DNA of 64,000 nucleotides. Origin: Zygnema circumcarinatum (Eukaryota > Streptophyta > Zygnematophyceae > Zygnematales > Zygnemataceae). Under the pieces are notes generated by a model. The model was not told where the DNA came from. It was given only the letters and a program-made list of their open reading frames with translations, and did no database searches. The stretch spans positions 1,385,027 through 1,449,026 of the forward strand of contig CM074811.1 in assembly GCA_037447605.1 (NCBI GenBank), given 5' to 3'. The translations under genes and the position numbers were made by a program. How positions within the stretch are numbered: position 1 is the first letter of the stretch; every line of letters begins with the position of its first letter. Below, piece after piece: positions 51,475 to 62,626 of this stretch.

Positions 51475-54400
51475 TCACGTCAACGCGGATGCCCTGCACC
51501 CCTCGCCATTCCTCACAAAACGTACCTTACTAAGGTGCTTAACATCAGCTAGACACAGCATCAGCCTGTGAACATCCATGCGAGGAGGAGAGCACCCCTC
51601 CTTCACAAAGAAGGTCCTTTCTTGTTCTTCTTCGGACTTGCTACTCCCTTTGCTCCCTTGCCTCATTGAATCAAAATTTCTCAGTCAGAATGTTCAAAAA
51701 CAGCAGACCTCCATGTCCACGTGCAGATGCTGAAGCAGAGTGAGATAGTCCTTCAGTGCACCGAACAGCGCCTGCTTCATGGTCTTGCTTTGGGCCATCA
51801 ACACCGCCTTTCCTGCACTCCACATGCCGCCCAAGGCTGCTCTATGGACTTACCATATACAAGTGACAATGCCCACTCAGTCCCCAGTTCTACTTATGAA
51901 CATAGTACTCGAATTTGCTATTAACTCGTGATTCGATTGTATGAAGTCTTCTCAAACGCTTCTTTCCACAGTCATTGCGATTGAGGAGACAGCATAAAGA
52001 CTGAGGACTCACCTACTCCTAGAGGAAGAATCCGCGCAATCTGGAGATGCCCCAAAGAGATCGTACCGAGCACTGTGAAAATGCTGTGGACAAGGCTTTT
52101 AGGTTGCGCAAATTTGAACTGGTTTTCCTGTACTAGATAATCTATGGAAAGCAGAGGGTGGATCAGATTGCCCCCCCACCCTTCAAGCCACAATTAAGGG
52201 GATGAAGGACTTAAGCTGTGGCTTATGCTGATCTTTATCTCAACCATTCTTCTCCTTTATTAAAAAGCTTGCCCTTTGGTGAACTCTACTTCCAGCAATA
52301 GGCTTGGATACAGAAAGTTATCACTTACCTCTCGTAGAACTCGAGGACATAGCTGTTCTCTCATGCGGAAGTTGCCTGCACTCACAGCCACACTCTTCGA
52401 TCAACAGGCAGAAATTGTGCTAACTTGTTCCGCTCAGACTGAACTTTTTAACTCCAGACTCTCCGTTGAGCTCTACAACTCATTGCTCAGTAGTAGAAAT
52501 ATAACCCTGTAAAATGGTCATTGTTCGGTTATTCTACAGCCAATGCGGAGTTCTCACACTATCATCGAAAGAGATAACTGCTGAGGACTTCGTTCAACTC
52601 GGGAAAATCTAAATCTACATTAGCTAGGCAATCTCGATTTCTCCCTTTGGATGAATAGCGAGCATCTGGGAAGGTCCATAATGAGAGAAGCCAGTCTTGA
52701 CCCTTGTAGATAGTTGCTTTGTATGATGAGGGGCTCAGAACAATTGCTCAACCAAGAGTGTGGCATTCCTCGTCACATCACCATCGAAACATCCAATAGT
52801 GGAGAGAATTTAACTAGAGATCTGGCGAAGGCTCACCACATCTGACGCCGAATGGCATGTCGCAGATGATGCGATCAATGCAGCCATCTCTAAGAGGGAG
52901 ATGGCAAGCATCCCATAGCGCAAAATCGCATCCCGTGGAATTTCGCGAACCCTGCACTGCCATGCATTTCAGCTCCTTGTCAGCACATGCAAGTTGGTTG
53001 GCATTGGCTCATCGCTGTTCCAATTCCTTGAGAGTTGAGAGTTGAGAAATGAGACAACTCCAGGGAATGCAGAAAAGCTAACAGTTCGCTTCCCTATCAC
53101 AAAGTCTGCTTCTACGGCTGTAACCCCTTGTATTGAAAGAGTACTTAGAATTGATGCTTGCTTCTTGCCTGAATAAATGCATTCCCATTGGTGTGAGCAG
53201 CTTCCACAGCACTTCCATCATTGTCTCCTCCCCAAGCAACCACGGAACTCTTTAGCCACTCCGCTGTTTCTAGCGGAATAGTGCCTCCTCCGCACCTGTA
53301 TTGGATATTGCAGGCAGGAGAAGGAGAGAATTTCCGTGTAATTAGACGATATGATTGGTCAAGGTATACAAACTGTTACAGCTCCCATGCCTAGCCATCG
53401 ATACTCTTACTGTATTGATGCCAGTCATGTTCTGTTCACGCTACTTCACTACTTTCCTTTGTCCTTCAGCCTTATGTTTCATGTGTTCTTCTCCGTGCCC
53501 ACTTTCTGCACGGGCTCGATCTTGCCCTCCCTACCTTCCTAAAGAGAACCCATATAGGCAATAAGCTCCCTGTAGTCAATTCCTGCCGTAAGAAACTCAC
53601 ATTGGGTCGAGCACTGTGTGGCCCTCACGAATGTCCGCGAGCTGAAGGAGAGCATACGCAGTGCTGTGGGAGGCAGCCCCCATATCATGACACAAAAAAA
53701 AAGCATCAGCAAGAAAGTACAGCTATCAGCTCACCACTCAGCTCACTGACTTCAGTAGAAAGAGTTGACCCACCTTGGCTTCAGTGCTGTCCGTACAAGG
53801 GCTACACGGTACACTCTCCGCGCATAGAGCTGCCCGCCCAAAAGAAACACACAAGGTGGGGAGGATGTCTCGGCAATTGCATGATAGAGGGGATTGACCT
53901 ATCTGCATTCATCTTTTGCAAGCATTGAAGGACTGGTCGCTGTGCTTTGTGCATTCTCCCCTTCATGAAGGACTTGAAGCGAGAGAGTGAGTAAAGAACA
54001 CAAAGCAGGGGGGGAAAAATGAGTGTTCTCATATTTACTGACGAACCAATAAGCACACACATGTGCTGTAAGGTCCTGATCTGGTCTGTGCCTACAATCA
54101 ACAACATGTGAACAGCTGAACACAAAGAAACAAATCATATATGTGATTGAGATTTTAGCAGCGGAGTTACCTGCCGGTCTGCATGATGAGCCTTTGCCTG
54201 AACCCCATTGCCATTGTCCTTCCAAGCTCCCTTCACTTTCGCCTTCTTCTTTTCCCCTCCTTCAGTCCGCTCTTCTGTTACCTCACTACTTGCAAGACAA
54301 GAATTCTCTCCTTCCTTTTGCACCACTCCTTCTGCTACTCCTTCACTACAGCCATCGTTTGTTCTGCTCTTGCTGCACAGATGAGTAACGCATTTTTTTC

Positions 54401-57400
54401 CTCAGCTCCAAAAATCGTGCTTCAGTAGTGATGCATGCACCACGTGACTCATTAAGCAGCAGTCATAATCGACCGGTTACTCACTGCAAGTTGGCTTGCC
54501 TTCATTACAAATTTTGTCACTCAGGAGACTACGAATGAAGACATTAACAAATCTCCTTCAGAATACAAGGTATGCAAAAAAGGAAAAAGTGAGGTCTCCT
54601 CAGGGCAATGGAAGTACATATTCTTCTGCTAATCCAAGCTCCCTATACTTTGTTTCAAAGTCTTCTTCGCATCGGAAATGATGACGACAAGAAATAAATC
54701 TCACAGATAAAGAACAGAAGAAAATTTAGGAAAATAACACTAGTGATTTTTTTGGATAGTAACTATTTGATTACAAAGTGCTACCTCAACGTGCTCACCA
54801 GTAAATAAGAGGGATTGCCATCAGCAACTCGTCATCTCGAATCCATACCTGCACCTCTACTGGCCCCATTGCTGCTTTTAATGCCGCTGCTTTACTACCA
54901 CTAAATGAGTTCCATACATTATATTGGGCTACTATCACTACCGTAAGGTTGGTTAAAGAAGGCAAACCTTCCATGGCAAAACCTATGTCTATGGCAGCAT
55001 CAGCCTTTCTGTCACTAGAGCCCACTTGTGAAATTTGCCACATGTAGAGGAATACAGTCTTCCACTTTGATAAACCTTCTTTTTCCTCCTGGATGTGTGA
55101 GTCTATGCCATTCATACGCACTACATAGCTCAGACATGCATTAGGAAAAAGAATTTCAGCAAGATCCCATCGGCAAAAGGATTTGCTACGTACAATCAAA
55201 TCGGCGCATGTTTGCCGGCCATCCAAAGCGTTCGTGAATTCCGTCTCCAATGGCAGCTGCACAGAGAGGAGGACAGGGTCCGAAGGAACTCAATCAAGAA
55301 AACAAACTTTGAATGGGCATCCAAGCAATCTTTAGCCTATCGTCAAGTGTCATTACAATTGCCAGTTAATTATGGAGGCTCGAGTTGACAGAGTCTGCTG
55401 CTCCAGCAACATTTTCTCCATTCAAATTGGAAAATATCTGATAGCCTATCATTAAGTCAACAAGCTGGAACACTTGACGTTCTCGAAAGAAGGAATGCCT
55501 TTTTGTCTCGCTTAAACCATTCAATCCTAAAGATTAATTGGCAGCTCACCCGCTGCTTCTGTCGATGTGAATCCATGCTTCCGCAAATTCACGCACATAC
55601 GCTCACAAGTCACCCGGAACGAGAGCTGCAACTCGTTGAATGTTTGATTCTGGCCATCGGCATGTGAAGCAGCCCCATCTTCACCTCCTCTCAGAGTCAG
55701 CAGCTGCGCTGATTGAGCTGTATTCGTCTCTTTTGTCTCCAAAGAGAACCCTAAAAATGTCTGCCATGACTTGTAGAGTGCCAAAGCATCGAGCCATTCA
55801 ATCTGCACATTCCATAGGAAGAGTGGGAGTAAAGAGAAGAAGGAAAATAACTTCATGTACCGACTATCACGAGGGCGCGTGGACTTCTTTTGCTCTCTTA
55901 TCATCAAAGATGCGCCGAATAAGATCTGACACTTGAAAAAATACGTACAGAAAGACAAGGATATAAAAAAATACAAGATATGACTGCTTATGAACGATAA
56001 AATGAGACACAAAACCACTCCATGAATAGCTGAGAAATGAAGGAGTACTGTAAGGACCAACAGAACCATCCATCTTATGTATCAGTATGCAGTATAGAAG
56101 AGTTTTCCTAGCTCCACCTCAAGAAAAAACGAAGCCCTTCGGTAGTTGCTGGCCATGGAGAGGGAAACTGTGTTGCTGCCTCTTTGACTCAATATCTGTG
56201 ACTTTTAACAAGAGGAACTCGACTAGTGCTCCCCCAGGTGATGGACATCAATGAATAGATTGACATCCGTCCCTTAATTCTATTTCGAAAACAAGTTATT
56301 TACTCTGATTGCAGGGAGGTATCAGAAGATCCTGGCTCACTTGATAGGCAAGACCTTTGAAGTAGTCGATACCTCTCGCTTTGTCATGGGGGATATCCTG
56401 TAAAAAAGAAGTTAACTCAATGTTATCGAGCTGGCATCAACTAGAATTTGAAACAAAACATTCAGAAAGGACGAAGGAAGAGGTTGGTTGGGAGAGAGAG
56501 GCTCAAGAGCTAAGGGACAAGTGCTCCTGCTTCCCGACCTTCACAGCGCTTTCACTTTGGCTCGACACAATATTCCTAGAAACACAATTACTCTCATATT
56601 CGTAATAAGCTATGAGTACTATGTCTCGCACTCCAAAAGAGATTTTCAAGTGATAGGTGCATACCTTCTGTAATGCCAAAAAGGCGTAGACGTTGTCTGC
56701 AGATCGCAGTCTGGCAATGACCTACCACAGACTCCAGGACCATCATTATATCCTTCAGCATTTCCTCCCAATTCGTCTGCCAACAGATTTCAAAGGCTGT
56801 CTCTTTGTAAAATTTATCCCAGTTGCGCAACCTTGATTCTACAGTGCATCTCAATCCACAACTGCACTCTTACTCATGTGAGGAAATAAGGAAAATATCC
56901 TATGCCAGTTCCTCCAGAATGTAAAATCTCGTTCCATGCATTATGGAAACGAAGTAATCGTTCCAAGATATCAAGAAAGACTAATCTCATCCATAACAAT
57001 CTTCATGAAAGAAGTTGGTCAAGGGGAAGCTAGATTCTCAAATGTTACATTTAGCTCCAATTCGTGAGTTTTATTTGTTCCGGTACGTTAAAGATTGTCT
57101 TTAATGCTTTTCTTTTCGGAAGAAGCACTGCATTGTATGATGGGTGTAGTGTTTGTCTTCTCTCAAGTTCCGCCAAAAAGTCTGCCATACCTCAGGGGGT
57201 TGCTCCGTCGAGAAAACTACTCCACCATGCACGGCAGAATCGAAAGAAGCTCCCTTCCGTCCATCATTCCCTCCATTCAAAACTCCAAGAGCGGCCACCT
57301 GCAACCCATTCTCACATGTCTATACATAACTAAAGCCAGCTCCTCCTGTTTGCAAGGAACAAACTCGGTTACCCTCAGCGGTATTCCCTCGCTAAGAGCA

Positions 57401-57642
57401 ACACCAAAAGTAGCAGCACCATAAATTAACTTCGAAATTCAAGCATATACCTAAAATCATTTCCTGTACATTCCTTCGCAGCTGGAAAGCAGTACATTTT
57501 CCAGCAACTGTGCAAACCAGCCATCTGAACGCGGGCGCAGAACGGTGCAGAGGCAGCTTCAGAGGGATCGCACCTCTTCGCGGAGCACGTCCTCCAAGCC
57601 GCCCGCTGCCGCAGCGAAATAGCGACCAGCCATGGCCGCCAT
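51475..57642 (-). CDS. THUMPD3-like tRNA (guanine-N2) methyltransferase
   Basis: The animal homologue, with TRMT112, methylates guanosine N2 in tRNA. Clear exons: 57642-57574 (MAAMAGRYFAAAAGGLEDVLREE), 57298-57191 (HGGVVFSTEQPPE), about 56840-56726 (KFYKETAFEICW..NWEEML), 55802-55550 (FRVTCERM..HGFTSTEAA, the THUMP core), 55256-55194 (GDGIHERFGWPANMRRFD), 54859-54799 (EVQVWIRDDELLMAIPL), up to 53601 (STAYALLQLADI..TVLDPM), 53295 to about 53164 (CGGGTIPLETAEW, with the preceding DPM forming the SAM motif), 52975-52837 (WDACHLPLRDG, DMPFG), 52375-52329 (LCPRVLRE), 52040-52013 (IARILPLGVG), 51812 to about 51715 (KAVLMAQSKTMKQAL). Several joins are phase-checked; the start of the 53.7-kb exon, the piece at about 54140-54330 and the 3' end are not. 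The Lys/Glu-rich frame at 54140-54330 may be a disordered insertion. Confidence 0.85.
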
Positions 57643-57710
57643 ACCTTCTACTCCTTCCCGCCAACTCGCGCCCTCTCTCTCCCTCCCTCGCTTGCCTGCA
57701 GCGGCGGGAA

Positions 57711-57765
57711 GAGACGTCACGTCACGTCATGTTGCGTCATGGTGTGTCACGTCCCGTCACTTCAA
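57711..57765. promoter_or_regulatory. CGTCA/TGACG element cluster
   Basis: At least six CGTCA words in about 55 bp (ACGTCACGTCACGTCATG, then GCGTCATG, TGTCACGTCCCGTCAC), 70-125 bp upstream of the THUMPD3-like start codon. TGACG is the core of bZIP (TGA/as-1) sites. Confidence 0.65.
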
Positions 57766-57867
57766 CTCTTCTATGCTCCGTGCGATCCCTCTCGCTGTGA
57801 TGTGATGTCATCATGATGATGCGTGACATCATCCGGTTGACTGGTGGGCACTTCTCACTTGAGGGCC

Positions 57868-57990
57868 AAACGTTACACGCACCAACCGTGGGATTCAATG
57901 GCTGCTAGCCATTGCCAACGGTTGGTAGCCATTGATTTGGCGAGCCAGCCAACCATTGCCAATGGTATGCCAATAGTTTTAATGGCTAAT
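57868..57990. repeat. CCAATGG palindrome cluster C4
   Basis: Variants such as CCAACCGTGG, AGCCATTGCC, AACGGTTGG and CCAACCATTGCCAATGG packed in 120 bp. Looser copies continue to about 58135. Confidence 0.65.
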
Positions 57991-58877
57991 AGGAGATGAT
58001 TGCACATCCACGCTAGTTCGCAATACAAATGGTTAAGCCGTTGTTCCCAATTACTACGAAACGGGAATTCGAATCCGCCAGATGACGTGTCAATTTGCGC
58101 TTTCTGTGTCATGGTTCCATCCATTGCAATGGCTATAAAAAGATTTTTTTTTCTTACATGAGCCATCCTTGTCAGCCACAATATGCACATGGTAACATGG
58201 ACAACAAGTACAGGAAAACGGGTATGCATGTGACAACATGGCATAGACTCCTTTTTTTAGTATTGAGCCGTCATCACGCACCACATGCTATGACATCGCA
58301 CCTCCCCACGCTGATCCCATCCACCGACAAAGCACGAGCCTTGCATGAACCCTAACTGTGCTTCACTCTCCCTCTCGCCTTCTCTCTGCTCCCCTCCTTC
58401 CGCCGCACAGCCACCGCCTCACACTCTCTCCCACTCTCTCTTCCCTCCACTCTATGACAGAGGCCGATCTCGTTGAGCCCTCGCCGAAGCACGAGTGCAA
58501 ACTCCGCAGTTTCCAATTCCACAGGCTCGCTCGCCAAATTTTCCTCCACTCCGCGCTTTATTGTACCGCCCTCTCAAGGAGCCTCACAGAAACACGCCAA
58601 GGGGAGGCCAGCCATTGGTGGCGACCAAGGGCAGCCCTAACTATGAGTTTGCGTCGTAGCAGTTTTGCCAAAAATGAGAGCGACTGCACACGGACGGACG
58701 GACCGGGCGAGGCCTCCCATCCGCGGGGAGGGAGGGAGGGAGGGAGGGAGGGAGTGGAGGGAGGACGGGAGAGAGGGAGGGAGGGAGGCTCTTGGGGAGG
58801 GCGGGCCATGTTCCGCATAAAGTGTTGGTACCGTTACCAGAATTTGCACGCTGGTTGTATGGCGTTCAAGAGTGCGC

Positions 58878-60960
58878 CTAAAACTTGAAGTTCTCTTTGA
58901 GGAATTGCACCATCTCTTGCTGCGCATGCACCAAACACGAGGGGGATGCACCTGGTCATGTTATGAGCAAAAAGCGCAAGCGTGACGTTCCGCTTTAGCT
59001 TCAGAATCACATTCTCGCGGCCTTTAGGAAGGGGAACTCACGAGGAAGAAGAGGTAAAAGCAGCCCGCGAGGCCGGGAAAGACGATGTACCACCATTTCA
59101 GCACATGGAATTTGGGAGCATCGATAAATATGAGTGGCAGACCGGCAGCTGCACCAACGACACCCAAATCACCCGCGATGAAACCACTAAGAGATTGCAG
59201 AATATTTTCAAAGGTGACCCAATCCAATGCCGATTAGTTTTTCAGTTACATTTAGAATAAAGATTTGGCTCTTCAATAGTCTTATTTCTTCGGGTTTTTT
59301 TAAAGTACCGATTTGCTTTACGTCCTAAAGGTTGCTTGTTTTCGGTGAAGCAGCAGCAGCAGCTGTACCTGGCGGATGTACGGAGCCCGTGAACTGCATA
59401 TACGCAATGCAAACTGCCAAAGCCGCCGCCCGAGTGGCCCAGCCGGGTCCGAAAAACGACAAAGCGAGAACGCTTATAAGGGCACAGCCCAAATGGCCCA
59501 CGATCACATTCCACTTCTGCATGCCATGCCATGCCATGCCATGCCATGCATGTCAAAAAATCTGAAAAAAGGAAACATAAGGTAGCAGCAGTGTTAGAAG
59601 AAGAAGGAGAAGAAGAATTAGGGTTGGCGAAATTGGGGCGGACCTGCGAGGCGGGGGCTCGGGGGGCGGTGAAGAGGAGGACGATGATGGCGCCGAAGGA
59701 TCCGAGGGTCATGGTGAGGCCACGTGGCGCCAGGAGAGAGTCCATGTACGAGAACCCCGCCATGGCTGCAAAGGCGCCTGCTCCCACAGGTCGCCACGTG
59801 TCACTTTTGGGAGGCTGCTATGCTGCAGGAGCTACACTGGGGGAGGGCGAGCGAGAATTGAGGCTGACAGAAGGAGAGAAGGGAGAGGGACAAAAGGGAG
59901 AGGAAGGGAAGGGAGAGGAGGAGCATTGGAAGAAGAGAGGAGGAGCAGAAGCAATAGAGGACGAGTCAAGCTGCCAGTCCTCACCAGCAGCAGTCCAAAC
60001 CATGTCACTCAAAGGCGGCCGGGAGTCGCCCCCCAGCTTCTTAGCGTACTGCACAAATTTCTCCCAAAACACACGAGATTCAGAAACCTATGCTGTTAAA
60101 ATGCAAGAACAAATCATACAAATATATTTAAACGCATGCATAGAAAGGTATTTGAATATTAGCGACATTAAAGCTGCCAAGATGTAATCTTAAAAGCATG
60201 GACATAGACATGCATAGAACATAAATGTGTCAAAGAATTACAGATGCTCAATTTGATACTTTACGGATACTAAATTGAATTAAGTTCCTAGAATACGATT
60301 CTCTTCCTCTCTCCCTCCCCTCCCTTTCTCCCTCACCTCCTTCCCTTCTCCCAACTCCTCCCTCCTTCCCCTTCCTCGCTCCTCCCAACTCCTCCCTCCT
60401 CCCAACTCCTCCCTCTCTCCCCTCCCTCCCTCCTCCCAACTCCTCCATCACCCCCCTCCCTCTCTCCTCCCAACTCCTCCCTCCCTCCCCACCCTCCTCC
60501 CAACTCCTCCCTCTCTCCCCTCCCTCCCTCCTCCCAACTCCCTCTTCCCAACTCCTCCCTCCCTCCTATCCCTCCTCCCAACTCCTCCCTCCTCCCATCC
60601 CTCCTCCCAACTCCTCCCTCTCCCTCCCTCCCTCCTCCCAACTCCCCCTCCCAACTCCTTCCCTCCTCCCAACTCCTTCCTCCTCCCAGCTCCTCCCTCC
60701 CTCCCCTCCCCCCTTCTTTCCCACACCTCATGGAAGCGCGACCCCCCTCCGGGCGAGAGCGGCTGCGCGAGCGAGGCCTGCGCCACCCCTCGCTTCCTCC
60801 GAGAGGGCGGGGGGCCGCGCAGTAGCGAGGGTCCACCAATCTCCACGCTCCACGTGGCACCCCCCGGGGAGCACCGTCCCATGCTCTGCCGCGCGGGGAG
60901 GCAGTCAAACGCCGCGGGGCGGAAGAGGGCCCGGCCCGCCAGCTGTGCAGCGACCGCCAT
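58878..60960 (-). CDS. HPP-family integral membrane protein, plastid type
   Basis: Arabidopsis members are reported as chloroplast-envelope nitrite transporters; transport here is by homology only. Six exons join in frame: 60960-60727, 60048-59985, 59777-59644, 59516-59369, 59148-59042, 58919-58878, giving 242 residues. Residues 1-78 are Arg/Ser/Ala/Gly/Pro-rich with few acids, a likely transit peptide. The HPP domain follows: GAFAAMAGFSYMD, LTMTLGSFGAIIVLLFTAP, NVIVGHLGCALISVLALSFFG, AALAVCIAYMQFTGSVHPPA (HPP signature, split by an intron), GLPLIFIDAPKFHVL, WWYIVFPGLAGCFYLFFL, and the family C-terminus QEMVQFLKENFKF. Four hydrophobic segments are visible. If the donor at 59041 is skipped, the frame ends soon after as VSSPS. 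Intron 1 is filled by a polypyrimidine tract, and the exon 4 acceptor lies in a GGCAT repeat. Confidence 0.92.
59520..59553. repeat. (ATGCC)n microsatellite at a splice acceptor
   Basis: Six near-perfect ATGCC pentamers. On the minus strand it reads (GGCAT)n and directly abuts the CAG acceptor of the HPP exon starting at 59516. Confidence 0.9.
60300..60715. repeat. Polypyrimidine repeat filling HPP intron 1
   Basis: About 415 bp of CCTCCCAACTCCTCCCTCC-type units in irregular tandem, almost free of G. It gives spurious Gly/Arg/Glu-rich open frames on the minus strand. It may form H-DNA. Confidence 0.9.
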
Positions 60961-62626
60961 GGTCCCTTTGACCCTCTGCCGTGGGGGGAGAGAGGGAATG
61001 GGAGAGGGAAAGTGGGGGGAGAGGGAGGAAGGGAGGGGTAGGAAGAGAGAGGGAGGTTGAGACAGAGGGAGAGGGAGAAGGCGGGCGAGGGGAGGGAGAG
61101 GGAGAGAGATGGAGCGGAAGAATGCGGGGGGAGGGAGAGAGGGAGAGGGAGGGAGAGGGCGAGGGAGAGGGGGCGAGCGGGGCGCGGCGGGTCGCGCGGC
61201 TCTTTGCAGCGGCAGACGTCGGCGCTTCCGTCAGCCGGCGGCCGCCATATCATCCAATGGGAGGGAGCCACGTGACGAGACGCGGGGCCTGGCGGCCAGC
61301 GCCCCGAGCCGTAAGCCAATTGCAAAATGCCACGTGGAAACAGCAAGAGGAAGTAGTAGCTGACGTGGAACGTGTCGGTGGGATCTGATTGGTCCTAAAT
61401 GTCGGTAACAATCGGAGAATGTCGGCGGGTCAAGCCGCTCGCGATTGGGTCCGAGGGTGGCTGTACGGACGAAGTAGTGGACGTGACGTTTGATTTGTCT
61501 TTTTGCCGCTTAATGACATCAGCAACAAACTCCGAGTTTCCAGTTTTCAGTTTGCAGTTTCCGGCGGCCCCATGGGCCCATAGGCCCCAGTGGGGGTCCC
61601 CATACTGCAAGCTATGGGGCTATTGGGCCTATGGCGGATGGTGGCCATGGCCATGGCCCACACGGGCCATGGCATGCATCATGCCATGCGCCATGCGTGC
61701 TGGGCATAACATAGAATGCGTGGATAGAGAAAGGAACTGGGGTAAAGCACCCTCCAATGTGAGAGCCAACCAGCATGAAGGTTACGGACCTCAGCCCTCC
61801 ATAGGGGACAGAGTGCCGAATAGTTTGGGCCCGCTCTCGGGCCAATAATTTCATATATGTCACCGAGTACATGGTACAGACTAAGTCCCTCGTCAGCCAG
61901 TGGTTCCCTAGCTCCTGCTTACCCTCCACACTGTAAATGATCAACAACGTATCTCTACCCCCCCCCCCCCCCCCCCCCCCCCCNNNNNNNNNNCCCCCCC
62001 CCCCCCCCCCCCCCCTTCCCACCACCTTCCTCATTTCTCTTACTTGCTCCATCACACACATGCACTCTTTCTGTACAACCTGAGAGAAGCCCCTCCTTGA
62101 GAAGGCGCCTCAGCATAGTCTCGCATTTGAGGTGCATCAGACATTATTGCATGACTACGCCGCCTGAGTCAAAAACCCAAAATAGCAGAGCATTGCTGTG
62201 GAGCCTACACATCCCTTTAATCCTCAAAGATGTAAACCTCCACCTCGCCCTTCAGGAAGCAAATGCTGACATCAGCATGTGCAGCGCAGTGGACGCGGAT
62301 ATTCTGCGAAAGACCTCCTCGTGTTGGAGGCTCTGCAGATTCACCAGTTGAATGTTGAAACCTTTTGGGAGAGCTGTTCACCAGAACTCGACAAGCTTAA
62401 GATGTGTGCTGGGATTCAGCACCCCCCAGTCAAACATCCCCTGCAGGAGACGGATAACCCTCCCCACCATAGATTTAGCTCAGAGACAGCAACCTGGAGG
62501 AGAGTTCAGCCTAAAGACCTGAAACAACTGAGAAACAAAGAAGCGAATAGAAAAATGGACCCGAACAACCCAACCGTTGGTTACCTTGTTCGTCCACAAG
62601 GCAAGGCAATGAAGCCGATTTCCTGA
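60961..62626. other. HPP 5' flank and formin 3' flank
   Basis: Holds a purine-rich GAGGGAGA stretch (about 60985-61170), G-box-like CCACGTG words near 61268 and 61330, and a stretch rich in GGCCATGG/CATGCC words (about 61563-61705). The poly-C/N assembly gap (61958-62015) is also here. No gene recognised. Confidence 0.5.
61958..62015. other. Assembly gap: 10 N flanked by poly-C
   Basis: Ten N (61984-61993) stand inside a run of C on both sides. The true length of this homopolymer is unknown. Confidence 0.98.

Larger units (their letters stand above)
57643..58877. promoter_or_regulatory. THUMPD3-like 5' flank and HPP 3' flank
   Basis: Contains a CGTCA/TGACG cluster immediately upstream of the THUMPD3-like start, CCAATGG cluster C4, a telo-box-like AACCCTAAC near 58349, and a GGGA microsatellite (about 58730-58790). 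No gene recognised. Confidence 0.5.

Noticed and set aside
57392-57560. Alternative second exon of the THUMPD3-like gene (VAGKCTAFQL frame)
   Set aside because: No phase keeps both borders open. Joining exon 1 directly to 57298 gives a continuous, family-like sequence.
60333-61346. 337-codon minus-strand frame rich in Gly/Arg/Glu
   Set aside because: It is the HPP intron 1 polypyrimidine tract plus upstream purine-rich DNA. The HPP first exon is read in another frame with a transit peptide and a clean donor.
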